Below are positions 13,238 through 21,149 of a stretch of 25,852 nt of DNA, one piece after another. The DNA comes from an uncultured Oscillospiraceae bacterium (lineage in GTDB: Bacteria; Bacillota; Clostridia; Oscillospirales; Oscillospiraceae). The notes beneath the pieces were generated by a model. It ran no database searches. It was given only the letters and a program-made list of their open reading frames with translations, and was not told the origin of the DNA. The stretch spans positions 1 through 25,852 of the forward strand of contig CAJTLK010000020.1 of NCBI GenBank assembly GCA_910577415.1, given 5' to 3'. The position numbers and the translations under genes are program-made. Each line of letters opens with the position of its first letter. Positions within the stretch are counted from its first letter, which is position 1.

Positions 13238-14086
13238 ATGAACCTCGCCCCCCATGTAGCCGCCGTCCACGATCTCTCCGGCATGGGCCGGTGCTCCCTG
13301 GGCGTGGTGCTGCCGGTGCTCTCCGCCATGGGCTGCCGGTGCTCCTCCCTCCCCACCGCCTACCTCTCGGCCAACACCATCTTCCCCCCCTCCGACCACT
13401 TTGTCTTCCGGGACCTCACCGACGAGATGATCGGCTCCCTGGACCACTGGGAGGAGATCGGTTGCACCTTTGACTCCCTTTACAGCGGCTTTGTAGGCTC
13501 TGAACGGCAGATCGCCGTGGTGGAGGATTTCTTCCGCCGCTTCAAAGGGGAGAATACCCTTATTTTAGTGGACCCGGTGATGGGGGACTGGGGCAAGCCC
13601 TACCGCACCTATACCTCCGAAATGTGCCGCCGGATGGGGGCGCTGGCAGAACTTGCCGACGTCATCACCCCCAACATGACCGAAGCCGCCATCCTACTGA
13701 ATGAGGACTATGAGACCGCCCCCAAGACCCCTGAGGCCCTGGAGGGTTGGCTGCGCCGCCTGAGCCTGGGCGGCAAACGCTCGGTCATCCTCACCGGCGT
13801 CCATCCCCAGCCGGGGCTGGTGGGAGCGGGCTGCTATGACCGGGAGACCGACGCCGTCAGCTTCACCGCCGCCAGGAAGGTGCCCATCGAGTTCCCCGGC
13901 ACCGGGGACCTCTTCGCCAGCGTGGCCCTGGGAGAGCTGCTCCGGGGTACGAGCTTGGAGCACGCCGCCCACCGGGCGGTGGAATTTGTCTCCCACTGCG
14001 CCCAGGAAACCAAGGCGCTGGGGGCGCCCGTCCGCCATGGCGTCCAATTCGAGACCCTGCTGGAGGAGCTGGCGCGCCGCGCCTAA
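13238..14086 (+). CDS. pdxY: Pyridoxamine / pyridoxal kinase
   Basis: A 282-residue cytoplasmic kinase of the ribokinase fold, PdxY/PdxK branch, which phosphorylates B6 vitamers with ATP. The seen motifs are HDLSGMGRCSL (residues 11-21), VDPVMGDWGK (111-120), DVITPNMTEAAILL (141-154) and the anion-hole motif GTGDLFAS (221-228), with Asp224 as the catalytic base. The ATG at 13238 follows GGAAAGGAAG. The gene is monocistronic: it has its own promoter at 13175 and a terminator at 14125. Confusion with a phosphomethylpyrimidine kinase is possible in this fold, but the N-terminal HDLSGMG favours the B6 kinase. Confidence 0.92.
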   Translation: MNLAPHVAAVHDLSGMGRCSLGVVLPVLSAMGCRCSSLPTAYLSANTIFPPSDHFVFRDLTDEMIGSLDHWEEIGCTFDSLYSGFVGSERQIAVVEDFFRRFKGENTLILVDPVMGDWGKPYRTYTSEMCRRMGALAELADVITPNMTEAAILLNEDYETAPKTPEALEGWLRRLSLGGKRSVILTGVHPQPGLVGAGCYDRETDAVSFTAARKVPIEFPGTGDLFASVALGELLRGTSLEHAAHRAVEFVSHCAQETKALGAPVRHGVQFETLLEELARRA

Positions 14087-14124
14087 CGTCTCCCCACCTC
14101 GTCCCCAAAGCTCGATATACTCTC

Positions 14125-14156
14125 AAGCGTCCCGGTATGAGCCGGGGCGCTTTTTT
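14125..14156 (+). terminator. Terminator of the pyridoxamine kinase gene
   Basis: An 11-bp stem, AAGCGTCCCGG with CCGGGGCGCTT (one G-T pair), loop TATGAG, then TTTTTT. Confidence 0.9.
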
Positions 14157-14214
14157 CCCGTTTTTACGCACCCAAATCCTCCGGCACACTATAATGGTGT
14201 GTAGGAGGTGCAAT

Positions 14215-15015
14215 ATGACACAGCTTATCTTACTGGCGCTGCTGGCAACGCTCGGAACCTGGTTCGTGACCGCTCTGGGCGCCGCCACAGTAGTCTTTTT
14301 CAAATCCCCCGCCCCCAAGGCCTTGAATCTCATGCTGGGCTTCGCCTCAGGGGTGATGATCGCCGCCAGCTTCTGGTCTCTGCTCCAGCCCGCCATTGAG
14401 CGGGCCGAGGCCGCCGGTGGCCTTCCCGCCTGGCTCGTAGTCACCCTGGGCTTTCTTTTGGGAGCGGTATTCATGTGGGCTTCCGACAAGGCAGTGACCT
14501 TTGCCCGGCGGCGGATGGACGCCGCCCAGGGCCAACAGAATGACCGGCTCAACCGCATTATCATGCTGGTCCTTTCCATTACTCTCCATAACATCCCCGA
14601 AGGCCTGGCCGTAGGCGTGGCCTTCGGCGCTCTGGGCAGCGGCTCCTCCCCGGAAGCGCTCATGGGCGCCTTCACCATCGCTCTGGGCATCGGTCTGCAA
14701 AACTTCCCTGAAGGCGCGGCGGTATCCCTGCCCTTGCGGCGGGAGGGCTGCTCACGGCGCAAGAGCTTCTTCCTGGGGCAAGCCTCCGGCATGGTGGAAC
14801 CCATCGCCGGCGTCATCGGCGCGGCGCTGGTGGTCCATGTGCAGGTCATTCTCCCCTATGCCCTGGCCTTTGCCGCCGGAGCTATGATCCTGGTGGCCGT
14901 CCACGAGCTGATCCCCGAGTGCCAGCGCAATCAGACCGCCCAGCCCTACTTCGCCACCATGGGCATTGTCTCCGGCTTCGCCGCTATGATGCTGCTGGAT
15001 GTGATGCTGGGGTAA
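14215..15015 (+). CDS. ZIP-family divalent metal transporter (second copy)
   Basis: A 266-residue membrane protein with the ZIP signatures LHNIPEG and LQNFPEG, and the same order of helices as the product at 1108-1890; shared blocks include SGMVEP/SGVVEP and FAAGAM. It lacks the His motif in the central loop of the first copy. Zn2+, Fe2+ or Mn2+ are candidate substrates. The start has TAGGAGGTG 5 bases upstream; a TATAAT at 14190-14195 has no good -35, which would suit metal-dependent control. A DtxR/MntR-type regulator gene begins 77 bases after its stop and may respond to the same metal. Confidence 0.92.
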   Translation: MTQLILLALLATLGTWFVTALGAATVVFFKSPAPKALNLMLGFASGVMIAASFWSLLQPAIERAEAAGGLPAWLVVTLGFLLGAVFMWASDKAVTFARRRMDAAQGQQNDRLNRIIMLVLSITLHNIPEGLAVGVAFGALGSGSSPEALMGAFTIALGIGLQNFPEGAAVSLPLRREGCSRRKSFFLGQASGMVEPIAGVIGAALVVHVQVILPYALAFAAGAMILVAVHELIPECQRNQTAQPYFATMGIVSGFAAMMLLDVMLG

Positions 15016-15032
15016 GCCCACAGCCGTTCCCT

Positions 15033-15083
15033 CCCCTTGCCTTTTATCTCAGCTTGTGATACACTGACAAAAAAGGCAAGGGG
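15033..15083 (+). repeat. 13-bp inverted repeat flanking the DtxR-like gene promoter
   Basis: CCCCTTGCCTTTT (15033-15045) is perfectly complementary to AAAAGGCAAGGGG (15071-15083), with 25 bases between. The left arm includes the -35 box, and the right arm runs into the ribosome binding region. As DNA it could be an operator; as RNA read through from the ZIP gene it would fold over the ribosome site. Confidence 0.65.
15037..15065 (+). promoter_or_regulatory. Promoter of the DtxR/MntR-type regulator
   Basis: TTGCCT (15037-15042), a 17-base spacer and TACACT (15060-15065); each matches consensus at four positions. A start near 15072 would exclude the left arm of the inverted repeat from the transcript. 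Confidence 0.45.
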
Positions 15084-15091
15084 GCGGGAGC

Positions 15092-15457
15092 ATGAAGATA
15101 CAGGAGTCGGGCGAGGACTACCTGGAGGCCATTTTGATCCTCAAGCAGGAAAAGGGGCTGGTCCGGGCCATCGACGTGGCCCGCCGCCTGGAATTCTCCA
15201 AGCCCAGCGTCAGCCGGGCGGTAAAGCTGCTATGCTCCGACGGCGACCTGAGCGTGGGCAAAGACGGCTCCCTGGAGCTGACCGACAAGGGCCGGGAGAT
15301 CGCCGAGCGCATCTATGAGCGCCACCGGCTGCTCACCCTGTGGTTTACCGAGCTGGGGGTCAGCGAGGCCCAGGCCGCCACCGACGCCTGCCGGGTAGAG
15401 CACGACATCAGCGCTGAGACCTTCCAGAAGCTGAAGGAGCATTTCTCCTCCCGGTGA
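15092..15457 (+). CDS. DtxR/MntR-family metal-dependent regulator
   Basis: A 121-residue protein. The N-terminal winged helix (residues about 8-65: IDVARRLEFSKPSVSRAVKLL) is followed by the dimerisation and metal-binding domain. Residues that match MntR ligands are ESGEDYLEAI near the start, His in YERHRLLT, and the RVEHDIS motif. It lacks the SH3-like C-terminal domain of DtxR, and at 121 residues it is shorter than MntR. It probably senses Mn2+ or Fe2+ and represses or activates transporter genes; the ZIP gene just upstream is the obvious candidate. The ribosome site is GGGGGCGGGAG. The promoter is enclosed by a long inverted repeat. Confidence 0.9.
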   Translation: MKIQESGEDYLEAILILKQEKGLVRAIDVARRLEFSKPSVSRAVKLLCSDGDLSVGKDGSLELTDKGREIAERIYERHRLLTLWFTELGVSEAQAATDACRVEHDISAETFQKLKEHFSSR

Positions 15458-15478
15458 AAAACCGGGAAAAAACCGGGG

Positions 15479-15506
15479 AAAAGGGGTTGACAAATTCCCC
15501 TTTTTT
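15479..15506 (+). terminator. Terminator of the regulator gene, with tRNA promoter -35 in its loop
   Basis: AAAAGGGG (15479-15486) pairs with CCCCTTTT (15497-15504), followed by more T. The ten-base loop TTGACAAATT holds the perfect -35 box of the tRNA-Leu promoter. Confidence 0.75.
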
Positions 15507-15516
15507 GTGGTAATAT
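15487..15516 (+). promoter_or_regulatory. Promoter of tRNA-Leu(CAG)
   Basis: TTGACA (15487-15492), an 18-base spacer and TAATAT (15511-15516), 26 bases before the mature tRNA 5' end. Confidence 0.8.
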
Positions 15517-15542
15517 ATCGCTTGCGCAAACGAAGCGCAAAT

Positions 15543-15629
15543 GCACGAGTGGTGGAATTGGTAGACTCGCCGGCTTCAGGTGCCGGTGCTCGCGAGGGCG
15601 TGTGGGTTCGAGTCCCACCTCGTGCACCA
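15543..15629 (+). tRNA. tRNA-Leu(CAG)
   Basis: 87 bases with an encoded CCA. The acceptor stem pairs GCACGAG with CTCGTGC; the D arm is GGTGGAATTGGTAGACTC. The anticodon loop is TTCAGGT between CCGGC and GCCGG, giving anticodon CAG. A long class II variable arm (TGCTCGCGAGGGCG) and T arm GTGGGTTCGAGTCCCAC follow. It has its own promoter and terminator. Confidence 0.97.
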
Positions 15630-15668
15630 AAAATTTAGAGACCTCCGTTCGGAGGTCTCTAAATTTTT
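15629..15668 (+). terminator. Terminator of tRNA-Leu(CAG)
   Basis: An 18-bp perfect stem starting AAAAATTTAGAGACCTCC has loop GTTC and ends in TTTTT. It begins at the last base of the tRNA CCA. Confidence 0.9.
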
Positions 15669-15710
15669 AGCCGCACTCGGTGGGACAGACATTCAAGGGG
15701 GGCATCCACC

Positions 15711-16220
15711 ATGCACAACGACCTGACGAGAAAAGATCTGGAGCTGATGAAAAAGGAGCTGGATGAGCGGCGGATCGTGCTGCGGCCCCAGCTCTTGGAG
15801 CAGGTAAAGATCGCCCGTGGCTTCGGCGACCTGAGCGAAAACTTTGAGTACAAGGCAGCCAAGCAGGAGAAGAACAAGAACGAGAGCCGTATCCGCTACT
15901 TAGAGAACATGATCCGCACCGCCCACATCATCGACGACGATGACGGCGGACACACCGGCGGCGTGGGGCTTTATGACAAGGTAACAGTCCTCATAGAGGA
16001 CGAGGGCAGCATGGAGACCTACCAGATCGTCACCACCATGCGCCAGGACGCCCTTCACGGTCTCATCAGCCGGGAGTCCCCGGTGGGCAAGGCCCTGCTG
16101 GGCCGCAGGGAGGGCGAGAGGGTCCACATTCAGGTGGACGAAGCCTTCGGCTATGATATGCTCATCCAAAAGATCGAAAAGGGAGAGGACGACGGCTCCA
16201 TCCCCCTGAACAAATATTGA
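15711..16220 (+). CDS. greA: GreA/GreB-family transcription elongation factor
   Basis: A 169-residue protein. The N-terminal coiled coil (residues about 5-75) carries the family signature FGDLSENFEYKAAKQEK, whose acidic tip residues reach into the RNA polymerase secondary channel and help cleave backtracked RNA. The C-terminal FKBP-like domain ends with the usual GREEGERVHIQV-type segment (here GRREGERVHIQV, then FGYDMLIQKIEKG). The acidic DDDDGG insert between the domains is a little longer than usual, and the protein exceeds the typical 158 residues. AAGGGGGG precedes the start at 11-16 bases. No clear promoter is seen in the 40 bases after the tRNA terminator. A 114-residue gene follows by 15 bases. 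Confidence 0.92.
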   Translation: MHNDLTRKDLELMKKELDERRIVLRPQLLEQVKIARGFGDLSENFEYKAAKQEKNKNESRIRYLENMIRTAHIIDDDDGGHTGGVGLYDKVTVLIEDEGSMETYQIVTTMRQDALHGLISRESPVGKALLGRREGERVHIQVDEAFGYDMLIQKIEKGEDDGSIPLNKY

Positions 16221-16235
16221 TGGGAGCGTACGCCT

Positions 16236-16580
16236 ATGTTTGACTTTTTCCTACCCGTCCTCTCCCACTTCCAAAACGGCAACCCGTGGTCTTCCAGCGC
16301 CGGACGGCTGCGCTACCGCGTCCTCCCCGACGCCGAGGCACAGACCCTTGCCGCCGAGGTCTGGGAGGGTCCATGGGCCTATGAGTACTCCACTGTAGAG
16401 GCCACCCGCACCTTTCCCCTCACCGAGGCGGGTCTGTCGCTGCTCCCCGCCTGGCTGGAGGAGTGGCGGGTGGCCGTAGAGTCCCGCCCCCAGCGCTCCT
16501 GGGAGGAGAACGCCCAGCGCCGGGACGCCGTGGCCCTGATCCGGGAAGGCACCCGGGAAAAGCCTGTGACCCAGGAATAG
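16236..16580 (+). CDS. Hypothetical protein downstream of greA
   Basis: A 114-residue protein, MFDFFLPVLSHFQNGNPWSS at the start. The middle has alternating hydrophobic residues (LRYRVLPDAEAQTLAAEVWE), then FPLTEAGLSLLPAWLEEWR and a charged C-terminus. There is no signal peptide, membrane segment or recognised domain. GGGAGC lies upstream of the ATG, and the gene begins 15 bases after greA, so it is probably co-transcribed with it. A terminator follows at 16595. It is likely a real small protein of a lineage-specific family. Confidence 0.75.
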   Translation: MFDFFLPVLSHFQNGNPWSSSAGRLRYRVLPDAEAQTLAAEVWEGPWAYEYSTVEATRTFPLTEAGLSLLPAWLEEWRVAVESRPQRSWEENAQRRDAVALIREGTREKPVTQE

Positions 16581-16594
16581 CCCGTTTCCCCCTT

Positions 16595-16636
16595 GACCGC
16601 TGTCTCTTTATAGAAGGGAAAGCGGTCTTCTTTTTT
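16595..16636 (+). terminator. Terminator after the greA unit
   Basis: GACCGCT (16595-16601) pairs with AGCGGTC (16621-16627) over a 19-base loop, followed by TTCTTTTTT. The stem is short, so it may be a moderate terminator. Confidence 0.55.
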
Positions 16637-16657
16637 CCAGGTCATCCCAATCCGCAC

Positions 16658-16686
16658 TTGACCTTTGTCCATTATAGTTGTATAAT
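16658..16686 (+). promoter_or_regulatory. Promoter of the glg operon
   Basis: TTGACC (16658-16663), a 17-base spacer and a perfect TATAAT (16681-16686), leaving a leader of about 95 bases before glgB. Confidence 0.88.
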
Positions 16687-16789
16687 TTATACAAATAGGA
16701 TCCTCGGCGTTGGGAAAGTTTGTGCGCTTTTTCGTCTTTTCCTCGCCGGCGGTTCCGCACGAATAGAACCGTTTTGGGAGGTTTCGTGT

Positions 16790-18751
16790 ATGAAAAAGAG
16801 TGATCGCGCGGAAGTTTTGAAACGATTTATGGCTGGAACCGAGACCCATTTGCAGGACTTCCTCGGCTCCCATCCCGACAGGCAGGGGGGCAAGGACGGC
16901 TACGTCTTCCGGGTCTGGGCTCCCCACGCCAAAAAGGTCTGCCTCATGGGCGAGTTCAATGGCTGGGACGGAAGTTCCCTCCCCATGACCCTCACCGAGG
17001 GCGGAGTGTGGGAGCTGTTTGTCCCCGGCGTGGAGCGCTATGCCTCTTATAAGTATATGGTATATGGCCGCAGCGGCGAGGACCGGGCCAAGGCCGACCC
17101 CTTCGCCTTCCACGCCGAGACCCGCCCCGGCAACGGCTCCAAGGTCTACGACATCTCCGGCTATGACTGGGGCGACGGCAAGTGGCTCCAGTGGCGGAAA
17201 GACCATCCTGTATATACCTCTCCGCTGAACATCTACGAGGTCCACCTCGGCTCCTGGCGGAAGACCCTGGACGATGAGTTCCTCTCCTACCGGGACCTGG
17301 CGGAGTACTTAGTGCCCTATGTGAAAGAGATGGGCTTCACCCATGTGGAGCTGATGCCCATTACCGAACACCCCCTGGACGCCTCCTGGGGCTATCAGTG
17401 TACCGGATACTTTGCCGCCACCAGCCGCTACGGCACCCCCCACGACTTCATGTACCTGGTGGACCGGCTCCACCAGGCGGGCGTCGGCGTCATTCTGGAC
17501 TGGGTGCCCTCCCACTTCCCCAAGGACGGCTTCGGCCTCTACCACTTTGACGGCGAGCCGTGCTATGAGTATGCCGACACCCGGAAGGGCGAACACAAGG
17601 AATGGGGCACCATGGTCTTTGACTATGCCAAGACCGAGGTGCGCTCCTTCCTTATCTCCTCCGCCCTGTTCTGGCTGGAGCAGTATCACATCGACGGCCT
17701 GCGGGTGGACGCGGTGGCCTCCATGCTCTATCTGGACTATAACCGCCAGGGCGGCGAGTGGGTCCCCAACGCCTTCGGCGGCCACGAGAACCTGGAGGCG
17801 GTGGACTTCCTCCAAAAGCTGAACACCACCGTCTTCTCTGCCCACCCCGACGTAATGATGATCGCCGAGGAATCCACCGCCTGGCCCAGCGTCACCAAGC
17901 CCGTGGGCGAGGGCGGACTTCAGGGCGGCCTGGGCTTCAACCTGAAGTGGAACATGGGCTGGATGAACGACATCACCCACTACATCAAGCTGGACCCCTA
18001 CTTCCGGCAGTATAACCACCGGGACATTACCTTCTCCTTCTTCTACGCCTTCTCGGAAAACTTTGTCCTGCCCCTCAGCCACGACGAGGTGGTGCACATG
18101 AAGGGTTCCTTCCTCAACAAGATCCCCGGCGAGTACAAGGACAAGTTCCCCGGCGTCCGGGCCTTCTATACCTATATGCTCACCCATCCGGGCAAGAAGC
18201 TGATGATGATGGGCAGCGAGTTTGGCCAGTGGAACGAGTGGCACTTTGAGCACTCCCTGGACTGGCATCTACTGGAGGAGAACCAGGAAAACCGGGACAT
18301 CCAGAACTTCTTCCGAACGGCCAACAACCTCTATCTCAAGCACTCGGAGCTGTGGGAGGAGGACTTTGACTGGACCGGCTTCCAGTGGCTGGAGGCCGAC
18401 GACGCCAATGCCAACACGGTCTCCTTCCTCCGCAAGAACGCCAAGGGCGAGTTCCTGGTGGTGGTATGCAACTTCTCCCCCGTCCACCGGGAGGACTACC
18501 GCATCGGAGTGCCCGTGGCCGGAAAATACCAGGCCATCCTCAACTCCGACGCCGCTGAGTTTGGCGGCGGAGACCGTGGGGACAAGGGCCTGATCGACAG
18601 CGAGGCCATAGCCTGCCACGGCCAGGAGCAGTCCATCTCCATCGACCTGCCTCCCATGTCCGGCATGATCTACCGCTGCGCCAGGAAAAAGCCCGCGCGC
18701 AAGGCCGTACAGACGTCCAAAACGAAAGGCACCAAAGCTAAAAAGGCTTAA
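16790..18751 (+). CDS. glgB: 1,4-alpha-glucan branching enzyme
   Basis: A 653-residue GH13 enzyme that cuts alpha-1,4 chains and transfers them to alpha-1,6 positions in glycogen. A CBM48 domain (residues about 35-120, RVWAPHAKKVCLMGEFNGWD) precedes the catalytic barrel. Seen motifs: DWVPSHF (237-243), DGLRVDAVAS with nucleophile Asp307, MIAEEST with the acid/base at Glu360 or 361, and LSHDEVVH (His431, Asp432). The C-terminus ends in a Lys-rich tail (KKPARKAVQTSKTKGTKAKK). The ATG at 16790 has GGGAGG 9 bases upstream and lies after the promoter; the frame is open further upstream, but that part falls within the preceding gene and promoter. It is the first gene of glgB-glgC-glgD-glgA. Confidence 0.97.
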   Translation: MKKSDRAEVLKRFMAGTETHLQDFLGSHPDRQGGKDGYVFRVWAPHAKKVCLMGEFNGWDGSSLPMTLTEGGVWELFVPGVERYASYKYMVYGRSGEDRAKADPFAFHAETRPGNGSKVYDISGYDWGDGKWLQWRKDHPVYTSPLNIYEVHLGSWRKTLDDEFLSYRDLAEYLVPYVKEMGFTHVELMPITEHPLDASWGYQCTGYFAATSRYGTPHDFMYLVDRLHQAGVGVILDWVPSHFPKDGFGLYHFDGEPCYEYADTRKGEHKEWGTMVFDYAKTEVRSFLISSALFWLEQYHIDGLRVDAVASMLYLDYNRQGGEWVPNAFGGHENLEAVDFLQKLNTTVFSAHPDVMMIAEESTAWPSVTKPVGEGGLQGGLGFNLKWNMGWMNDITHYIKLDPYFRQYNHRDITFSFFYAFSENFVLPLSHDEVVHMKGSFLNKIPGEYKDKFPGVRAFYTYMLTHPGKKLMMMGSEFGQWNEWHFEHSLDWHLLEENQENRDIQNFFRTANNLYLKHSELWEEDFDWTGFQWLEADDANANTVSFLRKNAKGEFLVVVCNFSPVHREDYRIGVPVAGKYQAILNSDAAEFGGGDRGDKGLIDSEAIACHGQEQSISIDLPPMSGMIYRCARKKPARKAVQTSKTKGTKAKKA

Positions 18752-18794
18752 AGGTTTCCCTCCCCGGCATCCAATCTGAAACTGAGGTGATACG

Positions 18795-20003
18795 ATGAAA
18801 AAGGAATGTGTAGCCATGCTTCTGGCCGGCGGCCAGGGCAGCCGGCTCAAGGCGCTTACCAGCAAGGTGGCCAAGCCGGCAGTTCCCTTTGGGGGAAAGT
18901 ACCGCATCATCGACTTTCCCCTGTCCAACTGCGTCAACTCCGGCATCGACACGGTAGGCGTGCTGACCCAGTATAAGCCCATGGAACTCAACGCCTACCT
19001 GGGCAACGGCCAGAGCTGGGACCTGGACCGCTCCGACGGCGGCGTCCACGTGCTGCCCCCCTACCTGGGCGAGGGCGAGCAGGGCTCCTGGTACAAAGGC
19101 ACCGCCAACGCCATTTACCAGAACCTGGATTTTATCGAGCGTTTTGACCCGGAGTACGTGCTCATCCTCTCCGGTGACCACATCTATAAAATGGACTACT
19201 CCAAAATGCTGGACCTCCACAAAAAGGCCGGAGCCGCCTGTACCATCTCGGTGATGGAGGTGCCCTGGGAGGAGGCTCCTCGCTTTGGTATCCTCAACGT
19301 AGAGGACGGAGACAAGATCTACGAGTTTGAGGAGAAGCCCAAGAATCCCAAGAGCAACCTGGCCTCCATGGGCATCTACATATTCACCTGGTCCAAGCTG
19401 CGCCAGTACCTCATTGCCGACGAGAAGGACGAGAAGAGTTCCAATGACTTCGGCAAAAACATCATTCCCGCCATGCTGGGAGCCGGCGAGGTGATGATGG
19501 CCTACCGCTTCCAGGGCTACTGGAAGGATGTGGGCACCATCGACTCGCTGTGGGACGCCAACATGGATATGCTCTCCCCCAAGTCGGACATGGACCTCTA
19601 TGATACCGAATGGCCCATCTACGCCCGCTCGGCGGTGCGGCCTCCCAACTACATGGGCCCCGACGCCAGCGTCTCCCACTCTCTGCTCACCAGCGGCGGA
19701 GAAATTTACGGCAAGGTAGAGAACTCCGTGCTTTTCCACTCGGTCACGGTGGAGCCTGGGGCCGTGGTCCGCTATTCGGTGCTGATGCCCGGGGCGGTGG
19801 TCAAAGCCGGGGCGGTGGTGGACCACGCCATCATTGCCGAGCGCGCTGTCATCGGCGAGAACGCCCAGGTGGGCGAGGCTCCCTCCCCCCGCTCGGAAGA
19901 GAAAAACATCGCCGTGGTGGCCCAGGACCTTAAGGTCGGCAGCGGCGCCAAGGTGGAGGCCGGGGCCATGATCACGAAAAATGTGAAGGGAGGTGCGAAG
20001 TGA
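18795..20003 (+). CDS. glgC: Glucose-1-phosphate adenylyltransferase, catalytic subunit
   Basis: A 402-residue enzyme making ADP-glucose from ATP and glucose-1-phosphate, the committed step of glycogen synthesis. The nucleotide site GGQGSRL (12-18), KPAVPFGGKYRIIDF (27-41), the metal-binding Asp128 in SGDHIYKMDY and EEKPKNPKSN are present. About the last 120 residues form a left-handed beta-helix with hexapeptide-like repeats (SVTVEPGAVVRYSVLMPGAV). The start follows GAGGTGATACG. Its stop overlaps the glgD start, as expected for subunits of one enzyme. Confidence 0.97.
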   Translation: MKKECVAMLLAGGQGSRLKALTSKVAKPAVPFGGKYRIIDFPLSNCVNSGIDTVGVLTQYKPMELNAYLGNGQSWDLDRSDGGVHVLPPYLGEGEQGSWYKGTANAIYQNLDFIERFDPEYVLILSGDHIYKMDYSKMLDLHKKAGAACTISVMEVPWEEAPRFGILNVEDGDKIYEFEEKPKNPKSNLASMGIYIFTWSKLRQYLIADEKDEKSSNDFGKNIIPAMLGAGEVMMAYRFQGYWKDVGTIDSLWDANMDMLSPKSDMDLYDTEWPIYARSAVRPPNYMGPDASVSHSLLTSGGEIYGKVENSVLFHSVTVEPGAVVRYSVLMPGAVVKAGAVVDHAIIAERAVIGENAQVGEAPSPRSEEKNIAVVAQDLKVGSGAKVEAGAMITKNVKGGAK

Positions 20004-21124
20004 TGAACGATCTTCACGGCATTATCTTCGCATATCGCGCCAATCCCGAGCTGCGGGAGCTGACCCAGCACCGCAACACCTGCTCCATCCCCTACGGCGG
20101 ACGCTACCGCATCATTGACTTCATGCTCTCCAACTTTGTCAACGCCGGGGTGGATGATATCGGCCTGGTGGTCCACCAGGGCTACCAGTCCCTCTTGGAT
20201 CACCTGGGTTCGGGCAAGGACTGGGACGCCAGCCGCAAGCGCGGCGGTCTGCGCATCCTCCCCCCCTTCAGCTACGCCCAGAATAACAGCACTATGGCCG
20301 GCTCCTTTAAGGGCCGCATGGACGCCCTGGCCGGGGTATATTCCTACCTGGAAAACATTCGCCAGGACTATGTAGTCCTGGCCACCGGCGCCTTGGCTAT
20401 CAACTTCCCCCTGAAGGAGATGTTCCGGCAGCATCTCAGCTCCGGGGCCGACGTTACCGCCCTGTGCACCCATGAGCCCAAGTGTGACCCCAAGGGCACC
20501 AACTACTTCACCATCGGCAAGGACGGCGTAGTCTCCGACGTCATCGTCCATCCCATGGCGGCCTCCGGCATTGAGGCGCTGGACGTGTATATCATGTCCA
20601 AGGACCTGCTCATGTCCATCGTGGACCACTGCTCCACCCACAACATCTACTCCTTCAGCAACGGCGTACTGCTGGGCATGCTGGGCAAGATCAAGATGAT
20701 GCCCTATTTCTACGACGGCTACGCCGCCCGGCTCCAGTCGGTTCCCAACTTCTTCTCCAGGAGCATGGAGCTGCTGGACCCCAAGGTCCGGGCCGACCTG
20801 TTCGTCCCTGAGCGCCCGGTGAAGACCAAGGACCAGTCCAACCCCTCTACCTACTATGGCGCAGACGCCAAGGCGGTGAATTCCCTTATCTCCGACGGCT
20901 GTATCATTGAGGGCGAGGTGGTCAACTCTATCCTCTCCCGCAGCGTTCGTATCGCCAAGGGCGCCCGGGTGGAGAACTGTATCCTCCTCCAGGGCACCGA
21001 CGTCCAGGAGGGCGCCGTGTTGCGTTACGTCATCACCGATAAGAACGTCCGGGTCAACCCTGGCCGGATGCTCATGGGGCACGAGACCTACCCGATGGCT
21101 GTGGCAAAGAATGAAATAGTTTGA
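20003..21124 (+). CDS. glgD: Glucose-1-phosphate adenylyltransferase-like regulatory subunit
   Basis: A 373-residue GlgC paralogue. It keeps the fold (YGGRYRIIDFMLSNFVNAG, 31-49) but has lost the GGxGxRL loop at its N-terminus (FAYRANPELREL instead) and the catalytic SGDH motif (ATGALAINF at 127-135). This fits GlgD, which modulates GlgC in Firmicutes heterotetramers. The C-terminus keeps a beta-helix (SLISDGCIIEGEVVNSILSR). The ATG at 20003 shares one base with the glgC stop (TGATG), and GGGAGGTG lies upstream inside glgC, so the two are translationally coupled; a GTG three bases earlier is less likely. Confidence 0.96.
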   Translation: MNDLHGIIFAYRANPELRELTQHRNTCSIPYGGRYRIIDFMLSNFVNAGVDDIGLVVHQGYQSLLDHLGSGKDWDASRKRGGLRILPPFSYAQNNSTMAGSFKGRMDALAGVYSYLENIRQDYVVLATGALAINFPLKEMFRQHLSSGADVTALCTHEPKCDPKGTNYFTIGKDGVVSDVIVHPMAASGIEALDVYIMSKDLLMSIVDHCSTHNIYSFSNGVLLGMLGKIKMMPYFYDGYAARLQSVPNFFSRSMELLDPKVRADLFVPERPVKTKDQSNPSTYYGADAKAVNSLISDGCIIEGEVVNSILSRSVRIAKGARVENCILLQGTDVQEGAVLRYVITDKNVRVNPGRMLMGHETYPMAVAKNEIV

Positions 21125-21149
21125 GCTTTTCCAAGAAAGGAGTCTGCTT

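Noticed and set aside
20003..21124. A second catalytic ADP-glucose pyrophosphorylase
   Set aside because: The nucleotide loop and SGDH catalytic motif are both lost, as in the known regulatory subunit GlgD.
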